From Candidatus Zixiibacteriota bacterium (lineage in GTDB: Bacteria > Zixibacteria > MSB-5A5 > JAABVY01 > JAHJOQ01), in NCBI GenBank assembly GCA_030631455.1, contig DAOVLC010000069.1:1-7184 (forward strand): a DNA stretch of 7,184 nucleotides, given 5' to 3'. The translations under genes and the position numbers were made by a program. Under the pieces are notes generated by a model that did no database searches, was not told the DNA's origin, and saw only the letters and a list, made by a program, of their open reading frames with translations. Positions 1 through 6,847 of this stretch are shown here, in pieces. Position 1 is the first letter of the stretch; every line of letters begins with the position of its first letter.

Positions 1-2
1 CC

Positions 3-80
3 CTGCGGTTGATCGCTGATCGCCCGTATCTGCCTTTGCTAAAGCCTTTCTACGCCGACTTATCAAACAAAATGAATTGA
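3..80 (+). CDS. C-terminal end of an unidentified upstream protein (partial)
   Basis: Reading frame 3 is open from the window edge to a TGA at 78-80 and encodes 25 residues ending in PFYADLSNKMN. The other two + strand frames hit stops within the first 20 bases. The fragment contains a proline- and leucine-rich stretch (RPYLPLLKPFYADL). It is too short to assign to a family. Its stop lies only 33 bases before the likely ATG of the next gene, and 3 bases before an alternative TTG start, so the two genes could share a transcript. It could also be a chance open stretch, because 25 codons is little evidence. Confidence 0.45.
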   Translation: MRLIADRPYLPLLKPFYADLSNKMN

Positions 81-113
81 CTTTTGAGCCTCGAATTAGT
101 TGCTTCTGCGAGT

Positions 114-1415
114 ATGAAACGAGCGATTTCGACAACTCTGCTTTGCATCTTCGTCATCTGCTCTTGTTCCTTCGGACAGGAGCCGGCACAGATCGATACC
201 GCTGCCAGGCATAACATCGGTCCAAATGAAGCGCGCGGCACGGTTGAACCGGTTAAACGTCATGTCGCGTTTCATCAATATCTATGGAAAATCGTCGAGT
301 ATCCAACGAAAGCTGCGGTCAGAGTCGCATCACTTCCACTAATGGGTCTTGGGTACGTGAGCAACAAGGACAGTACCGTCGGCAATTTCACCGAGATATT
401 CTACAAAGACAATCGCAAAGGATATCTCTTTCCGACGCTTTCAGTCCAGAGCGATCGGTGCGTTGCGGCAGCGCTGCAATACAATCACCAGTCGCTGTTG
501 CCTTTCAAGACAGGGTTGAACCTGAAGCTCTATTACGGAGGCAGAACAGAGCGTGAATACCGAGTGCGAATCTCGAACGAGAGCTTTCTCCATCGGGCGG
601 TCAGGTTTTCGCTCTCAGTGTATGACCTCCGCCATCCCGATCGATATCTGTATGGCGTCGGGATGCAATCTAATGAAATCAATCGCACGAGATACCCGCA
701 GAGGGATCGCATCGTATACGGGAAATGGGATATTTCTGCATTCGGAGACTGGGCCGTCGATGTCACCGCATCCTATCGGCATACCGAGGCGATTGAGGAT
801 AAACGAATCGGAGACGATTGCTGCAATTCAGAGGAGCGATGGGGAGTCGGGGCGGGAGTTATGTACGATGACCGAGCCTTCGGCGAGTTTTCGCCTTATG
901 GATGGAAGGTTGTCGGTTCCGTTGCTCGAGTGTTCGGTTCAAGAGAGACCGATTCAGATTACTGGAAATACGACGGCTCAATTAAGAAGCATTTCAATGT
1001 ATATCGCCGGACAAGGATCTTCCATCTATCCGTACGGGCTGACGGTGTCAGGCGCATAAACAACAAATCGGTACCGTTCTGGGATCTGCCGATTCTCGGA
1101 GGTGAGGACTACCTGCGTGGGTTCCCGGTGGACAGATTCAGGGATAACGTAACTCTCGTTTTCACCGCACAGTACAGGTATCCTATATTCCAGAGGCTTA
1201 GTGGCAGCTTCTTTGTCGATTTCGGTTCTGCTGCGCCTGAATGGGAGTCGTTTAAGTTACAGGATTTCAGGACGGGCTATGGTTGGCAGCTCGAGTCGCA
1301 TCTGGATGATAATTTCATATTCAGGTTGCAGCTTGCGCACAGCCGAGAGGGACTTCAGGTTTATGTCGCAACGGCAACATCGATAGATCTCCTGGAGAAA
1401 AAGGCAGTCCGATGA
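114..1415 (+). CDS. BamA/TamA-like (Omp85 superfamily) outer-membrane beta-barrel protein lacking POTRA domains
   Basis: This is a predicted outer-membrane barrel of the surface antigen/Omp85 type, 433 residues from the ATG at 114. Residues 1-22 form a signal peptide: M-K-R, a hydrophobic core (STTLLCIFVICS), then FGQ before the mature chain. The rest alternates polar and hydrophobic residues, as expected of beta strands. Near the C-terminus is the family hallmark: L-G-G at 328-330, L-R-G-F at 334-337 and D-R-F-R-D-N at 340-345. A strand-loop region with FFVDFGSA follows. The roughly 75 residues before the first barrel strands cannot hold a POTRA domain of about 75-80 residues plus a linker. 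This looks like the barrel-only form rather than full BamA (about 800 residues). The frame also allows a TTG start at 84, but that would put 10 polar residues before the signal peptide, so ATG 114 is preferred. Neither start has a good Shine-Dalgarno. The gene overlaps the next by 4 bases. Whether it transports proteins, lipid or sugar cannot be told. Confidence 0.82.
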   Translation: MKRAISTTLLCIFVICSCSFGQEPAQIDTAARHNIGPNEARGTVEPVKRHVAFHQYLWKIVEYPTKAAVRVASLPLMGLGYVSNKDSTVGNFTEIFYKDNRKGYLFPTLSVQSDRCVAAALQYNHQSLLPFKTGLNLKLYYGGRTEREYRVRISNESFLHRAVRFSLSVYDLRHPDRYLYGVGMQSNEINRTRYPQRDRIVYGKWDISAFGDWAVDVTASYRHTEAIEDKRIGDDCCNSEERWGVGAGVMYDDRAFGEFSPYGWKVVGSVARVFGSRETDSDYWKYDGSIKKHFNVYRRTRIFHLSVRADGVRRINNKSVPFWDLPILGGEDYLRGFPVDRFRDNVTLVFTAQYRYPIFQRLSGSFFVDFGSAAPEWESFKLQDFRTGYGWQLESHLDDNFIFRLQLAHSREGLQVYVATATSIDLLEKKAVR

Positions 1416-3073
1416 CTCGCGCAGCGACTCCAAACATCTATTTGCTGATTGTCGCGCTGGTGGTTCCATTGGCATGTTCGCAGCAGAAGGTCACATTTCG
1501 CACCGAGCCTGTTGTCCAGTATATTAACGACAACTTCCACATCGACTGCCCCGGCGAGAACGACTACAACCGATTTACCTATACGATCGATCTATATCTC
1601 AACCGGCAACTCGATGACCTGATCAATCCGGTCGATCCGCCCCCTGCAATGAATGTCAACTCGCTCGACGAGGTGCCGAATTCGAGCTGGTTCACGAACC
1701 GGATGGGGATTCTGCGGATGACTCGGAGGGAGGTCGCCTCGGGACCCGGAGGCGAAGAAAACTCGCCCCAGCTCAAGCTTCCGTGGAAAGTATATGAGCT
1801 GGAAACATCTGAGAGAAAGTGTCATCTCAAGATTACCGACATCGATGGTCAGAGTTTCACTCTCAAATTCAACAGCGCCGACTCGTACGAAGCCGGCACA
1901 GCTTCGGAAGTGATAGCGTCACGTCTGATGTACGCAGCCGGATATAATGTCGCTGAGAGCTACATCGTCAACTTCGGCAGAAACGATCTTCGCTCCGATT
2001 CTCTGTCAACTCCAGCCGATCAGAATGTGACCGAGGAGGAGATCGACAGGTTTCTTTCCACACTCGTCCGGTCGGAGGATGGTCGTTATCGGGCTGTAGC
2101 AGTAAGAGAGATCGATGGTGTGGACTGCGGAATCTTCCCGATGACCGGCACGAGATGCGATGATCCGAACGATCTGATTCCACATGAGCATCGCCGCGAA
2201 CTGCGCGCCCTGAGAGTTTTCTCTGCCTGGCTTGGGCATGTCGACGTTACGCCGGACAATGGTAGAGACATGTACGTTGACGGTGAGGGCGATTCGTACA
2301 TCAGGCATTACCTCACCGACTTCGACGATTGTTTCGGTACCTACTTTCTCGATAACCTGCGTGCGCACCCCGGTTATGAGTATCAAATGCTCGACATGAA
2401 GGAGATTGTGGCGGGGATGTTCACATTCGGTTCGGTTCTCCGTGATTGGGAGAAAGTCCCTCGCCAGAGCTACACATTTGCAGGACCATATTATGAAACC
2501 GAATCGTTCGACATTGCGAAATGGAAACCGATTTATCCGGTACCGTACTTCTCACAAATGACACCTCAGGATGCATTCTGGGCAGCTAAGATCATCGCAG
2601 TGTTCGGAGATGACCACTTCAACGGCGCCTTACGTGAAGCTCAGATGTCATCGTCGTCGGAGCAATATCTCGTCGATGTCCTGAAGAAAAGGCGCACGAA
2701 GATTCTCGAATGGGCGTTCTCGAATGTCAATCCTCTTGATGATTTCAAACTCGTATTCAAGATTCAGGGCTTGGTTCTTGGTTTCATAAACTTGGCTGAG
2801 AAATATGCGCTCAGCCCCGGTAAGGATTTCGAGTACGACTTCAAGATCATGGATCGGAACTACAATACACTCTATGAAATGCATGAAAAGTCAATACCGC
2901 AGCATATACTCCCGGACAGACTGTTGGGACTTTCCGGCGAAGAAAACTACCTGATTATTGAGATACGAACCACAAATACAGCCACGGCGACTGTCTCTCC
3001 AGCCGCTCGCGCACACTTCTATGGTGGAAGAGAGACCGGATTGACTCTGATCGGCATCGAGCGCGACTCCTGA
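1412..3073 (+). CDS. Exported lipoprotein-like protein with protein-kinase-like catalytic motifs, function unknown
   Basis: This 553-residue protein has a hydrophobic N-terminus (residues 9-21) ending P-L-A-C22. That is a lipobox-like site, although proline at -3 is not canonical. Residues 82-98 (VNSLDEVPNSSWFTNR) form a conserved-looking block that I recall from uncharacterised proteins of Acidobacteriota-type bacteria. The central part carries a kinase-like set in the right order: K152 in a strand (FTLKF), E166 in a helix (ASEVIASRL), H276-V-D278-V-T-P-D-N283 matching HxDxxPxN, and D303-F-D305 in the place of DFG. Known families with this arrangement include HipA-like and CotH/Fam20-like kinases. 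I cannot place it in one, and no glycine-rich loop is evident. The C-terminal 100 residues look like a separate beta-rich domain. The start is the ATG in the ATGA overlap with the barrel gene, preceded by AAAAAGG at 1398-1404. Translational coupling suggests a joint envelope role. Kinase activity is an inference. Confidence 0.72.
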   Translation: MTRAATPNIYLLIVALVVPLACSQQKVTFRTEPVVQYINDNFHIDCPGENDYNRFTYTIDLYLNRQLDDLINPVDPPPAMNVNSLDEVPNSSWFTNRMGILRMTRREVASGPGGEENSPQLKLPWKVYELETSERKCHLKITDIDGQSFTLKFNSADSYEAGTASEVIASRLMYAAGYNVAESYIVNFGRNDLRSDSLSTPADQNVTEEEIDRFLSTLVRSEDGRYRAVAVREIDGVDCGIFPMTGTRCDDPNDLIPHEHRRELRALRVFSAWLGHVDVTPDNGRDMYVDGEGDSYIRHYLTDFDDCFGTYFLDNLRAHPGYEYQMLDMKEIVAGMFTFGSVLRDWEKVPRQSYTFAGPYYETESFDIAKWKPIYPVPYFSQMTPQDAFWAAKIIAVFGDDHFNGALREAQMSSSSEQYLVDVLKKRRTKILEWAFSNVNPLDDFKLVFKIQGLVLGFINLAEKYALSPGKDFEYDFKIMDRNYNTLYEMHEKSIPQHILPDRLLGLSGEENYLIIEIRTTNTATATVSPAARAHFYGGRETGLTLIGIERDS

Positions 3074-3081
3074 TTCGATCC

Positions 3082-3112
3082 TGTTAAGCACCCGCTCATT
3101 GTAGGATTAACA
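3082..3112. repeat. Short inverted repeat upstream of the DUF362 operon
   Basis: TGTTAA at 3082-3087 and TTAACA at 3107-3112 form a perfect 6-base dyad with 19 bases between the arms, followed by TTTT at 3113-3116. It sits between the stop of the kinase-like gene and the putative promoter of the next operon. It could be an operator half-site pair or a weak terminator remnant. A dyad of this length can occur by chance. Confidence 0.22.
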
Positions 3113-3114
3113 TT

Positions 3115-3142
3115 TTGCATGCTTGCCATGAAAACGTATATT
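3115..3142 (+). promoter_or_regulatory. Putative sigma70-type promoter for the DUF362-NapHG-DUF6599 operon
   Basis: TTGCAT at 3115-3120 resembles a -35 box. TATATT at 3137-3142 resembles a -10 box, with 16 bases between them. An overlapping TATTAT at 3139-3144 gives a spacing of 18. Transcription would begin near 3149-3152, leaving a leader of roughly 25 bases before the ATG at 3175. The position in the only sizeable + strand gap between genes supports it. The match is by eye only, and the host's sigma factor preferences are unknown. Confidence 0.35.
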
Positions 3143-3162
3143 ATCTGGAGTATTGACCTTTA

Positions 3163-3177
3163 CCCGGAGTGACAATG
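3163..3177 (+). promoter_or_regulatory. Ribosome binding site fixing the start of the DUF362 gene
   Basis: CCCGGAG at 3163-3169 places GGAG five bases before the ATG at 3175. An in-frame GTG at 3169 overlaps the GGAG itself and so has no upstream site of its own. Starting at 3175 also puts the twin-arginine pair at residues 4 and 5. Confidence 0.6.
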
Positions 3178-4131
3178 GTCACGAGACGTGAGTTTCTGAA
3201 AAGAGCCGGAAAAGCAACCGCGGCGTCGGTCGTTCTCGGTACAGGCTATCTGCTTGTCGATTCAAGACCCGATTATCCGGTCGAGAAGACGGCTGCTCGC
3301 ATCGAACTACAATTCGCCAATGACGATCCGATCCTGGCCTCCAAGCTGGCGGTGATACGCGACAATACGCCTGCCAATCTCGTTCAAAATGCCGTAGCAG
3401 TTCTGGGCGGAATCGGTCTGTTTGTATCGAAAGGCGATAGGGTAGTCATCAAGCCGAATGTCGGCTGGGACAGGACTCCGGAGCAGGCTGCGAATACGAA
3501 TCCCGAAGCTGTCGCGGAAATGGTCAGGCTGTGCCTTTCGGCTGGTGCGGAGGAAGTTGTAGTCACCGACGTGACCTGCAACGACCCACGCAGGACATTC
3601 CTCAGATCGGGCATTCAGGAGGCAGCCGGGAATGCTGGTGCGAAAGTGTTCCCATACACTGACGATGACTTCGTCGAAGTCGATCTGGGTGGCAAGCTGC
3701 TGTCTGTGTGGCCGGTACTGAAGTACATCCTGGATGCGGACAAGCTCATCAACATGCCGATCGTCAAACATCACGGCTTTACGCGGGCAACACTAGGCAT
3801 GAAGAATTTCTACGGGATAATCGGCGGAAGGCGCAACCAGCTTCATCAGAAGATAGACCAGTCGATAGTTGACCTCGCGAACTTCGTCAGGCCCACGCTC
3901 GTGGTTATGGACTGTTACAGGGCTTTGATGCGAAACGGTCCCCAGGGCGGAAGCATAAACGACGTCAAAGAATACCGCACGGTCGTGGCAGGAACAGATC
4001 AGGTCGCAGTCGATGCCTATGCTGCACGCTTTCTCGATCTTGAGCCACACGATGTCGGGCATATTGTTCTTGCCGAGGCTGCGGGGCTTGGCAGCATGCA
4101 ACTGGACAAGAAGACAATCCTGAACGGATAG
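3175..4131 (+). CDS. Tat-exported DUF362 domain protein
   Basis: This 318-residue protein starts at the ATG chosen from its Shine-Dalgarno site. Residues 3-9 (T-R-R-E-F-L-K) match the twin-arginine consensus, followed by a hydrophobic stretch (ATAASVVLGTGYLL). It is therefore predicted to be folded in the cytoplasm and exported by Tat, or anchored by the uncleaved helix. The body shows the DUF362 hallmarks: V-V-I-K-P-N at 90-95, and N-M-P-I-V-K-H-H at 193-200 continuing through L-G-M-K-N-F-Y-G (208-214). A late G-T-D-Q-V-A-V-D-A block lies at 273-281. The biochemical role of DUF362 is not established. Many members carry a C-terminal ferredoxin domain, but this one does not: its only cysteines are C120, C135 and C247, with no cluster motif. 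Its stop lies 2 bases before the polyferredoxin gene, so they are almost certainly cotranscribed. Perhaps that fusion supplies the clusters other members carry themselves. Confidence 0.88.
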   Translation: MVTRREFLKRAGKATAASVVLGTGYLLVDSRPDYPVEKTAARIELQFANDDPILASKLAVIRDNTPANLVQNAVAVLGGIGLFVSKGDRVVIKPNVGWDRTPEQAANTNPEAVAEMVRLCLSAGAEEVVVTDVTCNDPRRTFLRSGIQEAAGNAGAKVFPYTDDDFVEVDLGGKLLSVWPVLKYILDADKLINMPIVKHHGFTRATLGMKNFYGIIGGRRNQLHQKIDQSIVDLANFVRPTLVVMDCYRALMRNGPQGGSINDVKEYRTVVAGTDQVAVDAYAARFLDLEPHDVGHIVLAEAAGLGSMQLDKKTILNG

Positions 4132-4133
4132 AG

Positions 4134-5819
4134 ATGACCATAAAGACCGTCAGAAACCTAAGACGAGTATCGCAAGGGCTTTTTCTCACACTGTTCCTGG
4201 CTTTGCTTCTGCGCACCGGTTTCTCCGGCGTTGTCTCTGCCGATGCGCTGAAGGACTTCAGGCTGTCATGGCCGGTTGCGGTTTTCCTCGACTATGATCC
4301 CCTGATCGCCGTTTCGACCATGCTCTCTACGTGGCGGCTATACGACGGGCTGGTGTGGTCGCTGATTATAGTCGTGCTGACAGTGTTCTTCGGGCGATTC
4401 GTGTGCGGATGGATCTGCCCACTCGGGACGATCCTCCAGATACTCTCACTTCGCAAGTCGAACAGGAAGGCGATGCTCGGAATGAATTTGATCGACTCCA
4501 ATCGCTGGCACCGTTATCAGAACCTCAAGTTCTACATCCTCATCGTGATGCTTGGCGCGGCAATTTTCACGTCACTGCTGACCGGCATCCTCGATCCGAT
4601 ATCGCTCTTGATAAGATCGATAGGACTTGTGATATTCCCGATGATTGGCTGGCTGCTGAACTTCGTGAGTGATGCTCTTGTCGGATCAGGCGTCGGTGCG
4701 TTTTCCTCCATCGGTGGTGTGCTCGGCTGGGTATCACAACACGCCCTGCTGACAATAAAACCGGTTCACTTCCATACCATCATCCCACTTGGTGTGTTCT
4801 TCTTCCTGATACTCGCAGCGAATCGGTGGTTCACGCGATTCTGGTGTCGGGGAATATGTCCGCTCGGAGCGCTGCTCGGTATTTTATCGCGGTGGTCAAT
4901 ACTTGGAATGGAGAAAGATCACGATAGCTGCAACCAGTGCAATCTCTGCCTGAAATACTGTCAGGGAGGCGATGACCCGGATGGCGGCGTGGCATGGAAG
5001 AAGGCGGAGTGCCATCTCTGCCTGAACTGCCAGGCAGTATGCCCCGAGTCATCGATCAAATTCAAGCTGTTTCCAAACGAAGCGGCTGACCAGGTGCGGC
5101 CCGCGCCCGATATATCACGGCGAAAGGTCATCGGCTCGATAATCGGGGGCGCTGCAATCGTCCCGTTCGTCAGGTCGGGCGATGATTTCAAGGCTAATTT
5201 CAATGCCTTGCTGATCAGGCCTCCCGGTTCGGTCAATGAAGAGCAGTTTCTGGCAAGATGCGTGCGTTGCGGGGAATGTATGAAGGTTTGTCCGAACAAC
5301 GCTCTTCACCCGACATTCCTCGAGGCCGGTTGGGAAGGGCTCTGGACGCCGATTTTGATCCCACGCATCGGATATTGCGAGCACACGTGCACACTCTGCA
5401 CTCAGGTCTGCCCGACCGGAGCAATAAAGGAACTTACGTTAGAAGAGAAGATTGGCACGGAAAGCAGCAAAGCAGTTTCCATCGGTACCGCATTCTACGA
5501 TCGAGGAAGGTGTCTGCCGTGGGCGATGGACACGCCCTGTGTGGTATGCGAAGAGTGGTGCCCGACAACGCCGAAAGCGATCTACTTCGTCGAAGAAGAT
5601 GTGAAGACCCGGGATGGAAACACGATCAAGCTCAAGAGGCCTCGCATCGACCCGGAGCTTTGTACCGGCTGCGGCGCCTGCGAGAAAGTCTGCCCGGTAA
5701 TAGATAGGCCTGCGGTGTACGTGACATCAGTGGGCGAGACACGCTCCAGATACAACCAGATACTCCTCGAAAGGAGCATGAAAGAAGATCCGTCATTAGT
5801 GGAGGATAGAGAGACATGA
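4134..5819 (+). CDS. NapH-NapG-like fusion: membrane 4Fe-4S polyferredoxin with six cysteine clusters
   Basis: The protein has 561 residues. Its N-terminal half resembles NapH/MauN-type quinol-oxidising membrane proteins. Membrane helices lie at about 13-32, 72-90, 133-153 and 213-230, with further hydrophobic stretches at 158-207. Two C-x3-C-P motifs (C91/C95 and C238/C242) follow helices. Two clusters then come at C266-C269-C272-C276 and C293-C296-C299-C303. Residues 328-346 look like an internal twin-arginine segment: S-R-R-K-V-I-G followed by a hydrophobic run (SIIGGAAIVPFV). The C-terminal half resembles NapG, with clusters at C376-C379-C382-C386, C415-C419-C422-C426, C460/C469-C472-C476 and C510-C513-C516-C520. 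In Nap systems these two proteins move electrons from quinol to the periplasmic reductase; here they are one chain. GGA at 4126-4128 is a weak ribosome site. There is no CxxCH haem motif and no FMN-binding domain, so it is not NosR. The real acceptor is unknown. Confidence 0.88.
   Translation: MTIKTVRNLRRVSQGLFLTLFLALLLRTGFSGVVSADALKDFRLSWPVAVFLDYDPLIAVSTMLSTWRLYDGLVWSLIIVVLTVFFGRFVCGWICPLGTILQILSLRKSNRKAMLGMNLIDSNRWHRYQNLKFYILIVMLGAAIFTSLLTGILDPISLLIRSIGLVIFPMIGWLLNFVSDALVGSGVGAFSSIGGVLGWVSQHALLTIKPVHFHTIIPLGVFFFLILAANRWFTRFWCRGICPLGALLGILSRWSILGMEKDHDSCNQCNLCLKYCQGGDDPDGGVAWKKAECHLCLNCQAVCPESSIKFKLFPNEAADQVRPAPDISRRKVIGSIIGGAAIVPFVRSGDDFKANFNALLIRPPGSVNEEQFLARCVRCGECMKVCPNNALHPTFLEAGWEGLWTPILIPRIGYCEHTCTLCTQVCPTGAIKELTLEEKIGTESSKAVSIGTAFYDRGRCLPWAMDTPCVVCEEWCPTTPKAIYFVEEDVKTRDGNTIKLKRPRIDPELCTGCGACEKVCPVIDRPAVYVTSVGETRSRYNQILLERSMKEDPSLVEDRET
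5801..5818 (+). promoter_or_regulatory. Ribosome binding site of the DUF6599-like lipoprotein gene
   Basis: GGAGG at 5801-5805 lies 10 bases before the ATG at 5816, inside the end of the polyferredoxin gene. It supports independent or coupled initiation at the ATGA overlap. Confidence 0.55.
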
Positions 5820-6763
5820 GATTGAGATACCTATTCGTTCTTGGTATTACAGGACTGATGCTGGCAGGGTGCGGTGGTCAGGAAGAGCCGGAACCATCCG
5901 GCGAACAAACTGCCATTACGCAAACAAAAGAAGCTGGACGTGTTGCCTCGATGGTCCTTCCGAGAACAGAAGAGCTTACCGGTTTCGAGAAAGTTTCCAG
6001 CGATCGGCTATTCGACCCCGCAGGGCTTCATGACTATATCGGTGATGATGCCGACGTATTCGCAAACTATGGCGTCAAAGAGGCCGCCTCTGCCGACTTC
6101 GGATCGACAGATGCCGACCTTCAGTTCTCCATTGACGTGTATCGTTTCGGCAGTGCCTATCAAGCTTTCGGAATGTACGCCTTCGAGCGGATCCCCGAGT
6201 ACGCATTTGTCGATGTCGGGACACAGGGTTATTTGGCTCAGGGCTCTCTTGTCTTCTTCAAGACGGACTATCTCATTAGGATTTCCGGCTATGTGGAATC
6301 CCCGAAGAATGATTCGGCTGCTGTGTATCTTGGCATGGTGACAGCCAATCGGATAGAGGGAGACGCGGTATTTCCGGCAGCAGTCCGGTTGCTTCCGGAT
6401 GAGGGCAGAATCGAAAACACGGAGCGGTATTTCCCGGCGATGTTTCTGAATCACGAGTTTTTCTCACCGGCATATACCTGCGAGTACCACGTTGGCGATT
6501 CGATCTCGACACTGTTCCTCATCCCCCGAGGTTCACCGGCAGAGATCATTCAATACGTGGATGTTCTGAAGGCCTGGGGGAACAAGGCTTTCGAGGATCA
6601 GGAAGGCGAACTGCGGCTCTTCTTCTGCGACGACGACAAGAATGGCCGTGTAATCATGTCATCGAAAGGTGGCCGCCTCGCCGGAGTAGTCAACACCCCC
6701 GACCGCGATCTCGGCATGGAACTTCTGCACAAACTCTGGGACAATCTGGAACCGCAAGAGTAA
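5816..6763 (+). CDS. DUF6599-like lipoprotein
   Basis: The 315-residue product has a textbook lipoprotein signal: M-R-L-R-Y, a hydrophobic core, and the lipobox L16-A17-G18-C19. A flexible Glu/Pro/Gln-rich linker (about 20-40) follows. Residues 55-125 read like the uncharacterised DUF6599 family: a W/F-x(3-4) opening (G-F-E-K), then L-x-D-Y-I-G-D-D-A-D-x-F at 71-82, an N-Y-G-V step, and D-V-Y-R-F-G-S-A-Y-Q-A-F-G-M at 107-120. In the usual family pattern I recall, this is a YINGAAE block and a DAFG block. The family assignment is from memory of these motifs. The mature protein has two further cysteines (C222, C271). Nothing in it suggests an active site. Its start overlaps the polyferredoxin stop (ATGA), tying it to that operon as a periplasmic or membrane-anchored accessory. 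Nothing visible fixes whether it goes to the inner or outer membrane, although G20 at +2 does not signal inner-membrane retention under the E. coli rule. Confidence 0.78.
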   Translation: MRLRYLFVLGITGLMLAGCGGQEEPEPSGEQTAITQTKEAGRVASMVLPRTEELTGFEKVSSDRLFDPAGLHDYIGDDADVFANYGVKEAASADFGSTDADLQFSIDVYRFGSAYQAFGMYAFERIPEYAFVDVGTQGYLAQGSLVFFKTDYLIRISGYVESPKNDSAAVYLGMVTANRIEGDAVFPAAVRLLPDEGRIENTERYFPAMFLNHEFFSPAYTCEYHVGDSISTLFLIPRGSPAEIIQYVDVLKAWGNKAFEDQEGELRLFFCDDDKNGRVIMSSKGGRLAGVVNTPDRDLGMELLHKLWDNLEPQE

Positions 6764-6773
6764 CTTTGTAGGC

Positions 6774-6823
6774 CAAATCTCGGAGACCTGTGCAACCGGA
6801 CGAAGAGATTTGACTATTTTCTT
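6774..6823 (+). terminator. Possible weak terminator after the DUF6599-like gene
   Basis: CAAATCTC at 6774-6781 pairs perfectly with GAGATTTG at 6805-6812, and TATTTTCTT follows at 6815-6823. It lies just after the last + strand gene of the operon, where a terminator is expected. The 23-base loop and AT-rich stem make it weaker than a standard intrinsic terminator. Confidence 0.35.
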
Positions 6824-6847
6824 CATTGTTCGCGCTGCGTCCGAACT

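Noticed and set aside
77..102. TTGACT at 77-82 as a -35 box of a promoter for the barrel gene
   Set aside because: No acceptable -10 sequence lies 15-19 bases downstream, and the region overlaps the end of the upstream reading frame.
553..1059. 168-codon open frame on the + strand inside the barrel gene
   Set aside because: It is a shifted frame of the barrel gene, which has the Omp85 hallmark and a signal peptide. The alternative product is rich in Ser/Arg/Ile with no domain.
2006..2386. 126-codon open frame on the - strand inside the kinase-like gene
   Set aside because: It lies opposite a well-supported gene and shows no recognisable motif, signal or ribosome site.
3307..3774. 155-codon open frame on the - strand opposite the DUF362 gene
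   Set aside because: The + strand carries clear DUF362 motifs across the same span. The - strand product has no recognisable features.
4134..5819. Reading the polyferredoxin as NosR, CcoG/RdxA or an Rnf subunit
   Set aside because: There is no FMN-binding domain as in NosR or RnfG. The four C-terminal clusters behind a Tat-like segment fit NapG better than the shorter CcoG.
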